From Acidobacteriota bacterium (lineage in GTDB: Bacteria; Acidobacteriota; Thermoanaerobaculia; Thermoanaerobaculales; Sulfomarinibacteraceae): a stretch of DNA of 55,465 nucleotides. Below are positions 8,666 through 15,978 of the stretch, one piece after another (position 1 is the first letter of the stretch; each line of letters opens with the position of its first letter). The notes under the pieces are model-generated. The model had not been told where the DNA came from, ran no database searches, and saw only the letters and a list, made by a program, of their open reading frames with translations. Both the position numbers and the translations under genes were made by a program. The stretch covers positions 1-55,465 of the forward strand of contig JAADFK010000135.1 of NCBI GenBank assembly GCA_013152925.1, in the 5' to 3' direction.

Positions 8666-9486
8666 GACGGGCGCTGGCCGCGGCCTGCGTGGCCTTGAGC
8701 CTGTGGGGCGTCGGCTGCGCCCCGGCGCTCCACGAGCATCCGAAGCTGGCGAGCGGCGTGCAGGCCGGCTCCGGGCGAGCGGTAACGAGGGAAGCTCTGC
8801 TCGAAGAGGCGCGCCATGCGTGGGCAAGCCGGCCGGATGTGGCGGCGGTCCTGCGGGCGCGGCAGCTCTTCCTGGAGGCGGCGCAACGGGGCTCCGAAGG
8901 GATCGAGGGCCTCCTCGGTGCCGCCGGCGCCACGGCCTGGCTCGTTGAGCACCTGGAGGATCCGGAAGAGCGCGGCCGTCTGGCCGGTGAGGGGGTCGGC
9001 CTGGGCCAGCTCTGCCTTCAGCGGGCGCCGGGCGATCCGCGCTGCCGCTACCGGCTGGCCCTGGCCCTGGGCCAGCAGGCGCGTGAGCGGCCCTCCACCG
9101 GCCTCGACGGTGTGCGCCGCATGGTCAAGCTGTTGCGCGGCCTGACGAAGGAAGCCCCGGCCCTGGACCATGGCGGTCCCGAGCGCGTCCTGGCCCTGGT
9201 GCTGCTGCGGGCGCCGGGCTGGCCCGCAGGCCCCGGCGATCCCGAGGAGGGTCTCGAGCAGGCCCGGCGGGCCGTCGCGCTGGCGCCGGAGGACGCACGA
9301 AACCGCATGGTCCTGGCCGAGGCGCTGCTGGCAGACGGCCAGAAGAGGGCGGCCCGGAAGGCGCTCGAACGGGCGCGGGAGCTGGCCCGGAAGGCCGCGG
9401 CCTCGGGCGATCCTGACGCCCCCGCCCGGCTCCGCGAGATCGAGCGGCTCGCAAAACGGTGTAACGGCCAGCGGCAGGGGCGGTGA
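8662..9486 (+). CDS. TPR-like envelope protein, possibly TRAP-transporter TatT-like
   Basis: The protein has 274 residues. The hydrophobic start ends in 'LWGVGC', a weak lipobox with Gly at -3, so it may be a lipoprotein or simply exported. The rest is helical and Ala/Arg/Leu-rich with TPR-like pairs. A segment near 185-215 ('GDPEEGLEQARRAVALAPED') fits the TatT (TRAP T-component) pattern. It overlaps the upstream binding-protein gene by 4 nt. A joint role with that protein is inference from coupling. Confidence 0.62.
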   Translation: MRRALAAACVALSLWGVGCAPALHEHPKLASGVQAGSGRAVTREALLEEARHAWASRPDVAAVLRARQLFLEAAQRGSEGIEGLLGAAGATAWLVEHLEDPEERGRLAGEGVGLGQLCLQRAPGDPRCRYRLALALGQQARERPSTGLDGVRRMVKLLRGLTKEAPALDHGGPERVLALVLLRAPGWPAGPGDPEEGLEQARRAVALAPEDARNRMVLAEALLADGQKRAARKALERARELARKAAASGDPDAPARLREIERLAKRCNGQRQGR

Positions 9487-9828
9487 GTCCCTCCCGGGGC
9501 CGGTTGGCCGCCGGCACGGGCGATGGGTGGGCGTTCGCGGCCATGGTCCGCCGTCTGTGACGGCGGCCACGGGCCGCTCGGTGCGGGTCACCCGTGAGCC
9601 TTCGGCTCCCGGCGCCCCTTCCCTCGCGTCCCTGCGTCCCGTCCCTTCGGGCCGGCCCGCCCATGCCCGCTCTGCTGCCAGGCATCGTGGTCGTTTCGAC
9701 GGTACCGGCGCCCCTCCCTCTCCCCATCCCCCCATCGTACTGACTAGCCTGTCATTCCGACCAAGCGAGCGCAGCAAGCGCGCGGAGGAATCTCCCGGCC
9801 GAGTGGAGTCATCCCATCGCCCCGCCCC
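9487..9828. other. Intergenic region, no gene seen
   Basis: These 342 bp hold no credible ORF. The track ORFs here are frame shadows. The only recognisable content is one copy of the interspersed repeat family at 9751-9795. Confidence 0.6.
9751..9795 (+). repeat. Interspersed repeat family copy (GTCATTCCGA...GAGGAATCTC)
   Basis: This copy starts GTCATTCCGACC, has an AGCG-rich middle (AAGCGAGCGCAGCAAGCG) and ends GGAGGAATCTC. The same frame of motifs occurs in the clusters at 51.5 and 54.5 kb. It is a single isolated copy. Confidence 0.75.
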
Positions 9829-10404
9829 TCACACCTCCGCTGGCAAACCCAGCTGAGCGGCGATGCCGGCCATGGCGTCGCGGACGAAGACGATGTGCTC
9901 GTCGAGCTCGACGCCGAGCTCCTCGGCGCCGCGGCGGACATCCTCGCGGCTGACGCCCCGGGCGAATGCCTTGTCCTTGAGCTTCTTCTTGGCGGACTTG
10001 AGCTTGACGTTGGCGATGGCCTTGTCCGGCCGCACCAGCGCACAGGCGGTCAGAAAGCCCGTCAGCTCGTCCACGGCGAAGAGCGCCCTGGCCATGGGCG
10101 TGTCCCGGGGGATACCCATGTAGTCGGCGTGGGAGCAGACGGCGAGGATCCACTCCTCGGGCCACCCCAGCTCCGTCAGGATGCGCCGGGCGGCGTGGAG
10201 GTGGGTGTCCTCGGTGGGGTTCTGCTCGTAGTCGAAGTCGTGGATCAGGCCGACGATGCCCCAGGCCTCCTCGTCGCCGCCGAGCTTGCCGGCGTAGGCG
10301 CGCATGGCGGCCTCCACCGCCAGGGCGTGCTTGATCAGGTTGGGGTTGCCGGTGTGCTCGTTGAGGAGCTTCCAGGCGTCGTCACGGGTCGGTGTGGTGG
10401 TCAT
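9829..10404 (-). CDS. HD-domain metal-dependent hydrolase
   Basis: The 191-residue protein has H26 ('LIKHALAVE'), then H55-D56 ('VGLIHDFDYE'), the HD signature, followed by 'HLHAARRIL' and 'CSHADYMG', which can supply further metal ligands. HD proteins of this compact HDIG-like type hydrolyse phosphate esters of nucleotides or related compounds; the substrate cannot be told. The ATG is preceded by GGGGGAGG, and a possible -10 (TAAACT) lies about 20 nt further upstream. It diverges from glnA. Confidence 0.82.
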   Translation of the reverse strand: MTTTPTRDDAWKLLNEHTGNPNLIKHALAVEAAMRAYAGKLGGDEEAWGIVGLIHDFDYEQNPTEDTHLHAARRILTELGWPEEWILAVCSHADYMGIPRDTPMARALFAVDELTGFLTACALVRPDKAIANVKLKSAKKKLKDKAFARGVSREDVRRGAEELGVELDEHIVFVRDAMAGIAAQLGLPAEV

Positions 10405-10500
10405 GCTCGTGCCTCCCCCGACAGTTTACATCCGAAACCGGTGATAAGGTGCGACTTGCAGAGTGCACACCAAGACGATGTCATTATGCAAGAAAACCGC

Positions 10501-10529
10501 TTGACATGACCGCTGTACGGGCGTATAAC
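10501..10529 (+). promoter_or_regulatory. Sigma70-type promoter of glnA
   Basis: TTGACA (10501-10506), a 17-bp spacer and TATAAC (10524-10529) form a near-consensus housekeeping promoter. The predicted 5' end is about 25 nt upstream of the glnA ATG, leaving room for the AAGGAGG Shine-Dalgarno at 10546-10552. Confidence 0.8.
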
Positions 10530-10559
10530 GTGCATATTGACGTTGAAGGAGGTTGCATC

Positions 10560-11891
10560 ATGCCAAAACGCAAGGCCGAGATCCTGAGAATCTGTGAGGA
10601 GGAGGACGTCCACTTTCTCCGCCTCCAGTTCATCGACATCGACGGGATCATCAAGAACGTCGAGATACCCAGGAGCCAGTTCGAGAAGGCCCTGGACGGC
10701 GAGATCATGTTCGACGGCTCCTCCATCGAGGGCTTTACACGGATCGAGGAGTCCGACATGCTGCTGCTGCCGGACCTGGACACCTTCGGCGTCTTCCCCT
10801 GGGAGACCGAGCACGGCAGGGTCGGCCGGCTGATCTGTGACATCGCCAACCCCGACGCGTCCGAGTTTGCCGGCTGCCCCAGGACCCAGCTGAAGAAGAT
10901 CGTCGCCCGGGCCAAGAAGATGGGGTACACCATGATGGCCGGCCCCGAGGCGGAGTTCTTCCTCTTCGCCGGCAACGGCGAGACCGGCGGCGGCCCCTCC
11001 ATCCACGACAAGGGCGGCTATTTCGACCTCAGCCCGCTGGACCGGGGCGAGGAGGCGCGCCGGGACATCACCCTGGTCCTCGAGGCCATGGGCTTCGAGG
11101 TGGAGGCGGCCCACCACGAAGTGGCGCCGGGCCAGCACGAGATCGACTTCAAGTACGCGGACGCCGTCACCACGGCGGACAACGTGGTGACGTTCCGCTT
11201 CGTCGTCAAGAAGGTCGCCCTGATGCACGGCCTCCACGCATCCTTCATGCCCAAGCCGCTGGCAGGCCTCAACGGCTCCGGCATGCACACGCACCAGTCG
11301 CTCTTCACCCTGGACGGCGAGAACGCCTTCTGGGATCCCAAGGCCCAGTGGGAGCTCTCCACGGTGGCACGCCAGTACATCGGCGGCCTGCTGCGCCACG
11401 CCCGGGCCATGGTGGCCGTCACCAACCCGCTGGTCAACTCCTACAAGCGGCTCGTGCCGGGTTACGAGGCGCCGGTCAACGTCGCCTGGTCGGAGAAGAA
11501 CCGTTCACCCATGGTCCGCGTTCCGGCGCGGCGCGGCGTGGGCACCCGCTGCGAGGTCCGCGTCCCCGATCCCTCGGCCAACCCCTACCTGGCCCTGGGC
11601 GTCATGCTGGCGGCCGGCCTCGACGGCATCGAGAAGGGGATCGACTGCGGCGAGCCCGTCAACAAGAACATCTTCGAGATGAGCCAGCGGGAAAAGCGGC
11701 GCCTCAAGATCGTCCAGCTGCCGGCCAACCTCGAGGAGGCGCTGGTCTTCCTGGAGAAGGACGAGGTGCTCAAGGCCGCCATGGGCGAGCACATCTTCGA
11801 GCACTTCCTCCACAACAAGCGCCGGGAGTGGGCCGAGTACATCCAGGTCATCCACCCCTGGGAGCAGGAACGGTACTTGGATCGCTATTAG
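10560..11891 (+). CDS. glnA: Glutamine synthetase, type I (alpha subtype)
   Basis: The 443-residue enzyme joins ammonia to glutamate with ATP. Motifs include 'MFDGSSIEGF' (the Asp-50 loop), 'GPEAEFFLF' (metal-binding Glu) and 'NGSGMHTHQSL'. The length and the lack of the adenylylation tyrosine (the site reads 'NKNIFEMSQ', Phe not Tyr) place it in the GSI-alpha group, controlled by feedback and transcription and not by GlnE. The start at 10560 is fixed by AAGGAGG 7 nt upstream; the longer track ORF is wrong. It is monocistronic with its own strong promoter. The convergent transposase unit begins about 500 bp downstream. Confidence 0.97.
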   Translation: MPKRKAEILRICEEEDVHFLRLQFIDIDGIIKNVEIPRSQFEKALDGEIMFDGSSIEGFTRIEESDMLLLPDLDTFGVFPWETEHGRVGRLICDIANPDASEFAGCPRTQLKKIVARAKKMGYTMMAGPEAEFFLFAGNGETGGGPSIHDKGGYFDLSPLDRGEEARRDITLVLEAMGFEVEAAHHEVAPGQHEIDFKYADAVTTADNVVTFRFVVKKVALMHGLHASFMPKPLAGLNGSGMHTHQSLFTLDGENAFWDPKAQWELSTVARQYIGGLLRHARAMVAVTNPLVNSYKRLVPGYEAPVNVAWSEKNRSPMVRVPARRGVGTRCEVRVPDPSANPYLALGVMLAAGLDGIEKGIDCGEPVNKNIFEMSQREKRRLKIVQLPANLEEALVFLEKDEVLKAAMGEHIFEHFLHNKRREWAEYIQVIHPWEQERYLDRY

Positions 11892-11892
11892 C

Positions 11893-12065
11893 CCGAAACG
11901 CCCGGCAACTTCCTGCTGCGACCGGCGAGACGCACATCATTGCGGCGTTTCTCCCGGCGGCGCCGCCTGCGGCGTACGGAAGTACGCATCGGCGGCGCCT
12001 TGGTCGAAACACCACACTGACGCACGTCTCGCCGGTCTCGCGACGGAAGTTGCCGGCCGTTCCGG
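11893..12065. repeat. 173-bp imperfect palindrome between glnA and the RAYT gene
   Basis: Two ~85-nt arms fold around a short centre near 11978. Shared arm blocks include CCGGCAACTTCC, ACCGGCGAGACG and, near the tip, GGCGCCGCC...GCGTAC. Most single differences between the arms become G.U pairs if the minus strand is read as RNA, and C/A mismatches on the plus strand. It lies downstream of the minus-strand RAYT gene and just after the glnA stop. It has no U-tract, so it is not a standard terminator. A RAYT-mobilised REP-like element is a reasonable guess. Confidence 0.7.
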
Positions 12066-12180
12066 ACTTGGGAACCAGAGTGGGCTACGCCTCGTTTGCT
12101 CGCTTCGATTCCCTCCCCGCCTGATTGGGCTGGGGGAGAGTGAGAGTGAAAGAGCAGTCCCCAATACCAATACAAAATAC

Positions 12181-13400
12181 AAGGGACATTGTTGTTCTCG
12201 CTTTCCTCCCCGAGGCGGCGTGTATTGCCCCTTTCCCCAGCCTTTCGAGGCATTCTCGGCGGTTGTGAACCCGTGCTCCGGGGCCTGGTGCCTGCCAACC
12301 ACAGAGGCTCCTGCGTTTCCGAACACACGTGTCCCGAAATTCCGGCCCCCGTTTCGGTCGGTCGGTGTTACCCTGGCTAGGTCAGAAGATGATGGCGTTG
12401 CTGCGCTGCTCTCTCAGCGAGAGGTGGACGCCTCCCAGCTGGCGGATGGGGTTCTTCCGCCTCCGGTACCGGCCCTGCTCCCTGAGGAGCCCGATCTGCT
12501 CGCGGAGGAACGCCTCGGTCCCGATGGCCACGCCCTCCACGAAGTACACCAGCCGCTTGCGGAATACGCCGCTGCTCTCGTAGCCCCGTGCGGCCTCCTG
12601 CTCAAGGATCTCCGGGGAGATGGCCGCTTGGCCCTCCCTGGTGGGCACCGCACCGCGGTGGTACAGCAGCTGACGGAGCTCCAGCATGGCGGACTTCCGG
12701 TCCGGCTGATGGAACAGCTCCTCGATGGGAATCAGCCAGCCATCCTGACCGATCTCACGTAGATACACCGACGACGCCTCCCACTCCTCCGGCCGCTCCA
12801 CGATCCCCGCCCGCACCGGGTTGAGCTCCACGTAGAGCAGACAGTCCAGCACCGCCCGGGCATCGCCTAGCACGGTGGACTTGAACCGCTGGTCCCACAG
12901 CCGGCCGCGGCGGTCGAAGCTCCGGTTGTACCAGCGGGCGAAGGCAGCCTGTACGTTGCGCATGAGCTCCGACACGTCGAAGAGCCGCCGGCGGTAGTGT
13001 TCCCAGCGCTCATCGTCCCACAGATCGATCTGCTGCTGGGCCTTGGCGCTCGGGTACATGAGCCGCGAGCGGGCACGGAGCTCCTCGCGATCGACTTCGC
13101 GCTCGGCGTCAAACCGAAGCACCAGGTGGTAGTGGTTGCCCATGACGCACAGGGCCGCCACGTGGCAGAAGTAGATGCTGCAGTAGTGTTTGATGGTGCT
13201 GATGAGCTGGCGCTGGACTAGGAGTTTGGCCAGCGGGAGCTCATCGCGATGGGCGGGAACCCGGCTGTAGAGGTGGTACCAGGTGTCCCTGTCGGAAAAC
13301 TTGAGCCGCGCCATCCGCGCCATGACAAACCTCCCAGGGCTGTGATGAAAGAAGGGTAGCCCAAGAGTGGAGAGATGTCGAGAGAAAAACAATGTCCCTT
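12181..13400 (-). mobile_element. RAYT transposase unit with short inverted ends
   Basis: AAGGGACATTGTT at 12181-12193 is the exact reverse complement of AACAATGTCCCTT at 13388-13400. The match extends imperfectly inward/outward (GAGA..ACAA.. versus GAGAAAAACAA..). These ends enclose the RAYT gene. True boundaries and any target-site signature are not determined; IS200/RAYT-type HUH enzymes normally do not make target duplications. Confidence 0.65.
12382..13323 (-). CDS. REP-associated tyrosine transposase (Y1/HUH, IS200-like)
   Basis: The 313-residue protein begins with a Y1_Tnp domain. 'CVMGNHYHLVLR' gives the HUH (H-x-H) metal motif, followed by the helix with the candidate nucleophilic tyrosine ('MRNVQAAFARWYNRSFDRRG') and 'LWDQRFKSTVL', typical of RAYTs. 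The C-terminal ~130 residues form the variable extension. HUH enzymes nick single-stranded DNA hairpins. The start is set at 'MARMARLKF' (13323), with GGGAGG upstream, not at 13392. A palindrome lies downstream on the same strand and short inverted repeats flank the gene. The frame is intact and may be active. Confidence 0.9.
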   Translation of the reverse strand: MARMARLKFSDRDTWYHLYSRVPAHRDELPLAKLLVQRQLISTIKHYCSIYFCHVAALCVMGNHYHLVLRFDAEREVDREELRARSRLMYPSAKAQQQIDLWDDERWEHYRRRLFDVSELMRNVQAAFARWYNRSFDRRGRLWDQRFKSTVLGDARAVLDCLLYVELNPVRAGIVERPEEWEASSVYLREIGQDGWLIPIEELFHQPDRKSAMLELRQLLYHRGAVPTREGQAAISPEILEQEAARGYESSGVFRKRLVYFVEGVAIGTEAFLREQIGLLREQGRYRRRKNPIRQLGGVHLSLREQRSNAIIF

Positions 13401-13597
13401 ATTCATTTTCCCTTATTCATTTCATTTGGGGGGGTTCCCCATCTCCGGTGACCCCGGTCCCGTCACATTCCGGGATCGCCCCGTCCTCGCCGGCTGTACT
13501 GTTGCCGCGTTCTCTTGCCAAGTCTCGCCCGGCGCTTCATATTGGAGAAAACTTTCAAGCGAAAGCTGGGGGCACGGGCGACGGAAAGGAGCACAGG

Positions 13598-15373
13598 ATG
13601 CCTGAATCGACGATTCTCGATTTCTACCGGAAGGAGATGGAGCACGACCGGGCGGACCAGTACACCCGCTTCACGGTGGAAGGCAGGACCGTCTGGTCCA
13701 CGGAGAAGTTTTTCTCGGCCACGGCCGCTTTGGCAGCGGCCCTGGAGGAGCTGGGGGTGCGGCACGGTGACCGGGTGGTGCTGATAGCCAACAACCGCCC
13801 GGAGTGGCACGTGGCCGACCTGGCCATTCTCGATCTTGGCGCCGTCGACGTGCCCTTCTACCCCAATCTGACGCCGGAGCAGGTGGCCTACCAGGTCGAG
13901 GACTCAGGGGCCACGGTCGCCATTGCCGAGGACGGAGAGCAGATGGAGAAGCTCCTCCACGCCAGGGAGCGCGTTCCCGGACTCGAGCACCTGATACAGA
14001 TCGATGGCCCGGCGGACGACGATGTCCTGACCCTCGAAGAGCTCCTGGGAGGCCCGCGCGGGCCCGGCGCGGAGAACCGGTTCTGGGAGCGGGCACGGGA
14101 GGTCCGGCCCGCCGACCTGGCCACCATTGTCTACACCTCCGGGACCACGGGCCGGCCCAAGGGCGTCATGCTGTCCCACCGCAACTTTACGAGCAACGTG
14201 GAGGCGTTCATCCCCAGGGTCCCCGTGACGGCGGAGGACCTGGCGCTGGAGCTCCTGCCGCTGTGCCACGTCTTCGAGCGGACGGGCGGCTACGCCTACA
14301 TGTACGCCGGGTGCCGCCGGGCGTATTGCGCCACGGCCGTGGTGGGCGAGGTCATCGCCGAGGTCGCACCGACCGGATTCGCCTCCGTGCCGCGTCTCTT
14401 CGAGAAGATCCACGCCACCATCATGTCCAGGGTGGAGGGAGCGCCCGCCACCCGGCGGAAGCTCTTTGCGTGGGCGGTGGACACGGGCTGGAAGGTGGCC
14501 CGGCTCCGGCTCGAAGGCTCCAACCCTGGGCCGCTGCTGGGTCTTCAGCACGGCCTGGCCGATCGGCTGGTGCTCTCGAAGATCCGTGCCGCCCTGGGCG
14601 GACGGGTCCGTTTCTGCATCTCCGGCGGCGCTCCCCTGGCGGGTTCCCTCAACCGGTTCTTCCATTCCATCGGCATTTCGATCCAGGAGGCCTACGGCCT
14701 GACCGAAACCTCCCCGGGAATCAGCATCTCCGGCGCGGCGCCCGGAGAGAACCGCCTCGGCGCTGTGGGCAAGGCGCTTCATAACCTCGAAGTCAAGCTG
14801 GCCCCCGACGGCGAGCTCCTGGTGCGGGGCCCCAGCGTCTTCTCGGGCTACTGGAACAACCCCGAGGCCACGGCCGAGGCCTTTGACGAGGACGGGTTCT
14901 TCCGCACCGGGGACATCGCCCGCATTGACGAGGACGGCTTCATCTGGATCACCGACCGCAAGAAGGACCTGATCGTCACGGCCGGCGGCAAGAACATCGC
15001 CCCCCAGCCCATCGAGAACGAGCTCAAGAAGAGCCCCTGGATCGACAACGCCGTCCTCATCGGCGACCGCCGTCCGTACGTGGTGGCCCTGCTTTCCCCG
15101 GCCGCCGAGGAGCTTCAGACCTGGGCGGCCCGGCGCGGAATGGCTGGCCGTGAGCTTGCCGAGCTGCTGGCTGAGCCGGCGGTTCAAGGGCTTTTCTCGG
15201 AGGCCGTGGAACGGGTCAACGGCAGCCTGGCCCGCTTCGAGCAGATCAAGAAGTTCCGGGTGATCCCCATGCCGCTGAGCGTCGAGGGAGGCCACCTGAC
15301 CCCCACCCTCAAGGTCAAGCGCCGCGTCGTGGAGCAGGAGCTCGCCGGGCTTATCGAGGAGCTCTACCAGTAG
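13598..15373 (+). CDS. Long-chain acyl-CoA synthetase (AMP-forming)
   Basis: The 591-residue protein belongs to the ANL superfamily. The adenylate-forming loop 'YTSGTTGRPKGVMLSH' sits near residue 181, 'QEAYGLTETSP' near 365, the hinge region 'FRTGDIARIDEDGFIWITDRKKD' near 435-455, and the C-terminal 'LTPTLKVKRR' is typical of FadD15/LC-FACS enzymes. It activates fatty acids to acyl-CoA for oxidation or lipid synthesis. The ATG at 13598 follows AAAGGA; the longer track ORF runs into the RAYT flank. It is transcribed alone. FadD-type is clear, but chain-length preference is not. Confidence 0.93.
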   Translation: MPESTILDFYRKEMEHDRADQYTRFTVEGRTVWSTEKFFSATAALAAALEELGVRHGDRVVLIANNRPEWHVADLAILDLGAVDVPFYPNLTPEQVAYQVEDSGATVAIAEDGEQMEKLLHARERVPGLEHLIQIDGPADDDVLTLEELLGGPRGPGAENRFWERAREVRPADLATIVYTSGTTGRPKGVMLSHRNFTSNVEAFIPRVPVTAEDLALELLPLCHVFERTGGYAYMYAGCRRAYCATAVVGEVIAEVAPTGFASVPRLFEKIHATIMSRVEGAPATRRKLFAWAVDTGWKVARLRLEGSNPGPLLGLQHGLADRLVLSKIRAALGGRVRFCISGGAPLAGSLNRFFHSIGISIQEAYGLTETSPGISISGAAPGENRLGAVGKALHNLEVKLAPDGELLVRGPSVFSGYWNNPEATAEAFDEDGFFRTGDIARIDEDGFIWITDRKKDLIVTAGGKNIAPQPIENELKKSPWIDNAVLIGDRRPYVVALLSPAAEELQTWAARRGMAGRELAELLAEPAVQGLFSEAVERVNGSLARFEQIKKFRVIPMPLSVEGGHLTPTLKVKRRVVEQELAGLIEELYQ

Positions 15374-15594
15374 AACGGGCAGGCCCTTACGCCCTGTGGC
15401 CGGCCAGCGGCTGAGGCAACGGCTGAAGGCGGTGGCCCCGGGCGACGGCCAGAGAGGCCTGAAGCTCGACGAGATCATGATCGAGGTCCGATATGGGCTC
15501 GTGGCGCTCGCCCAGCCGGATGGTCCGAGTAGCCACAGTCCAAGGCCACGGGCACGATGGCTCCGCGTCGCGTGGACGTCGGTTCAGCGGCTGC
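15374..15594. other. Intergenic region with a weak minus-strand micro-ORF
   Basis: These 221 bp have no recognised gene. A 49-codon minus-strand frame (about 15387-15536, GTG start, no Shine-Dalgarno) reads 'RLGERHEPISDLDHDLVE' and could be the tail of a lost gene. I would not annotate it as coding. Confidence 0.4.
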
Positions 15595-15978
15595 TCATCC
15601 GGTCTCCCCGGGGGCGGTCTTGATATCCACCGGCACGGGCGTGGGCGCCACCACCAAGCTTTCCTGGGCGACCAGCCCGGATCGCTGTGCCTCGGCCTCG
15701 ACGAGCCAGCGTAGCGTCACGATCCGGCCCTCGAAGCTGTACGGTCCCGGTGGGACGGACAGGCGAAAGCTCAGCTTTCCGGAAGATTCTGGCGCCTCGA
15801 AGCCTTCCCTTCGTACAACGCCCACATCGCGGCTGCCCCGGCCCTCCGTGTACCACAGGAGCCGTAGCTCCAGGCGACCCGGCGGCTCGTCCAGCTCCCA
15901 GCGGACCGTTCCCGAGAGCACGGCTCCGGGCCGCGCCCAGCTCCTGCCGCCCGCGAGCTCGATCCTCAGCTCTCCCAC
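15595..15978 (-). CDS. Small arrestin-like beta-sandwich protein
   Basis: The 127-residue protein has no signal peptide and consists of alternating beta strands ('AVLSGTVRWELDEPPGRLELRLLWYTEG', 'YSFEGRIVTLRWLVEAEA') in an arrestin/Spo0M-like pattern. It starts inside the 3' end of the DUF3592 gene (13-nt overlap), so it is translationally coupled and likely works with it. Fold assignment is by eye. Function unknown. Confidence 0.65.
   Translation of the reverse strand: MGELRIELAGGRSWARPGAVLSGTVRWELDEPPGRLELRLLWYTEGRGSRDVGVVRREGFEAPESSGKLSFRLSVPPGPYSFEGRIVTLRWLVEAEAQRSGLVAQESLVVAPTPVPVDIKTAPGETG

Noticed and set aside
10464-10490. NtrC-like operator upstream of glnA (TGCAC...TGCA)
   Set aside because: The half-sites do not form the TGCACC-N5-GGTGCA dyad and the promoter is sigma70-type, not sigma54.
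11893-12065. Rho-independent terminator of glnA
   Set aside because: The hairpin is far too long and has no U-tract on either strand.
15387-15536. 49-codon minus-strand frame between fadD-like and arrestin-like genes
   Set aside because: GTG start, no Shine-Dalgarno, no match; treated as intergenic.
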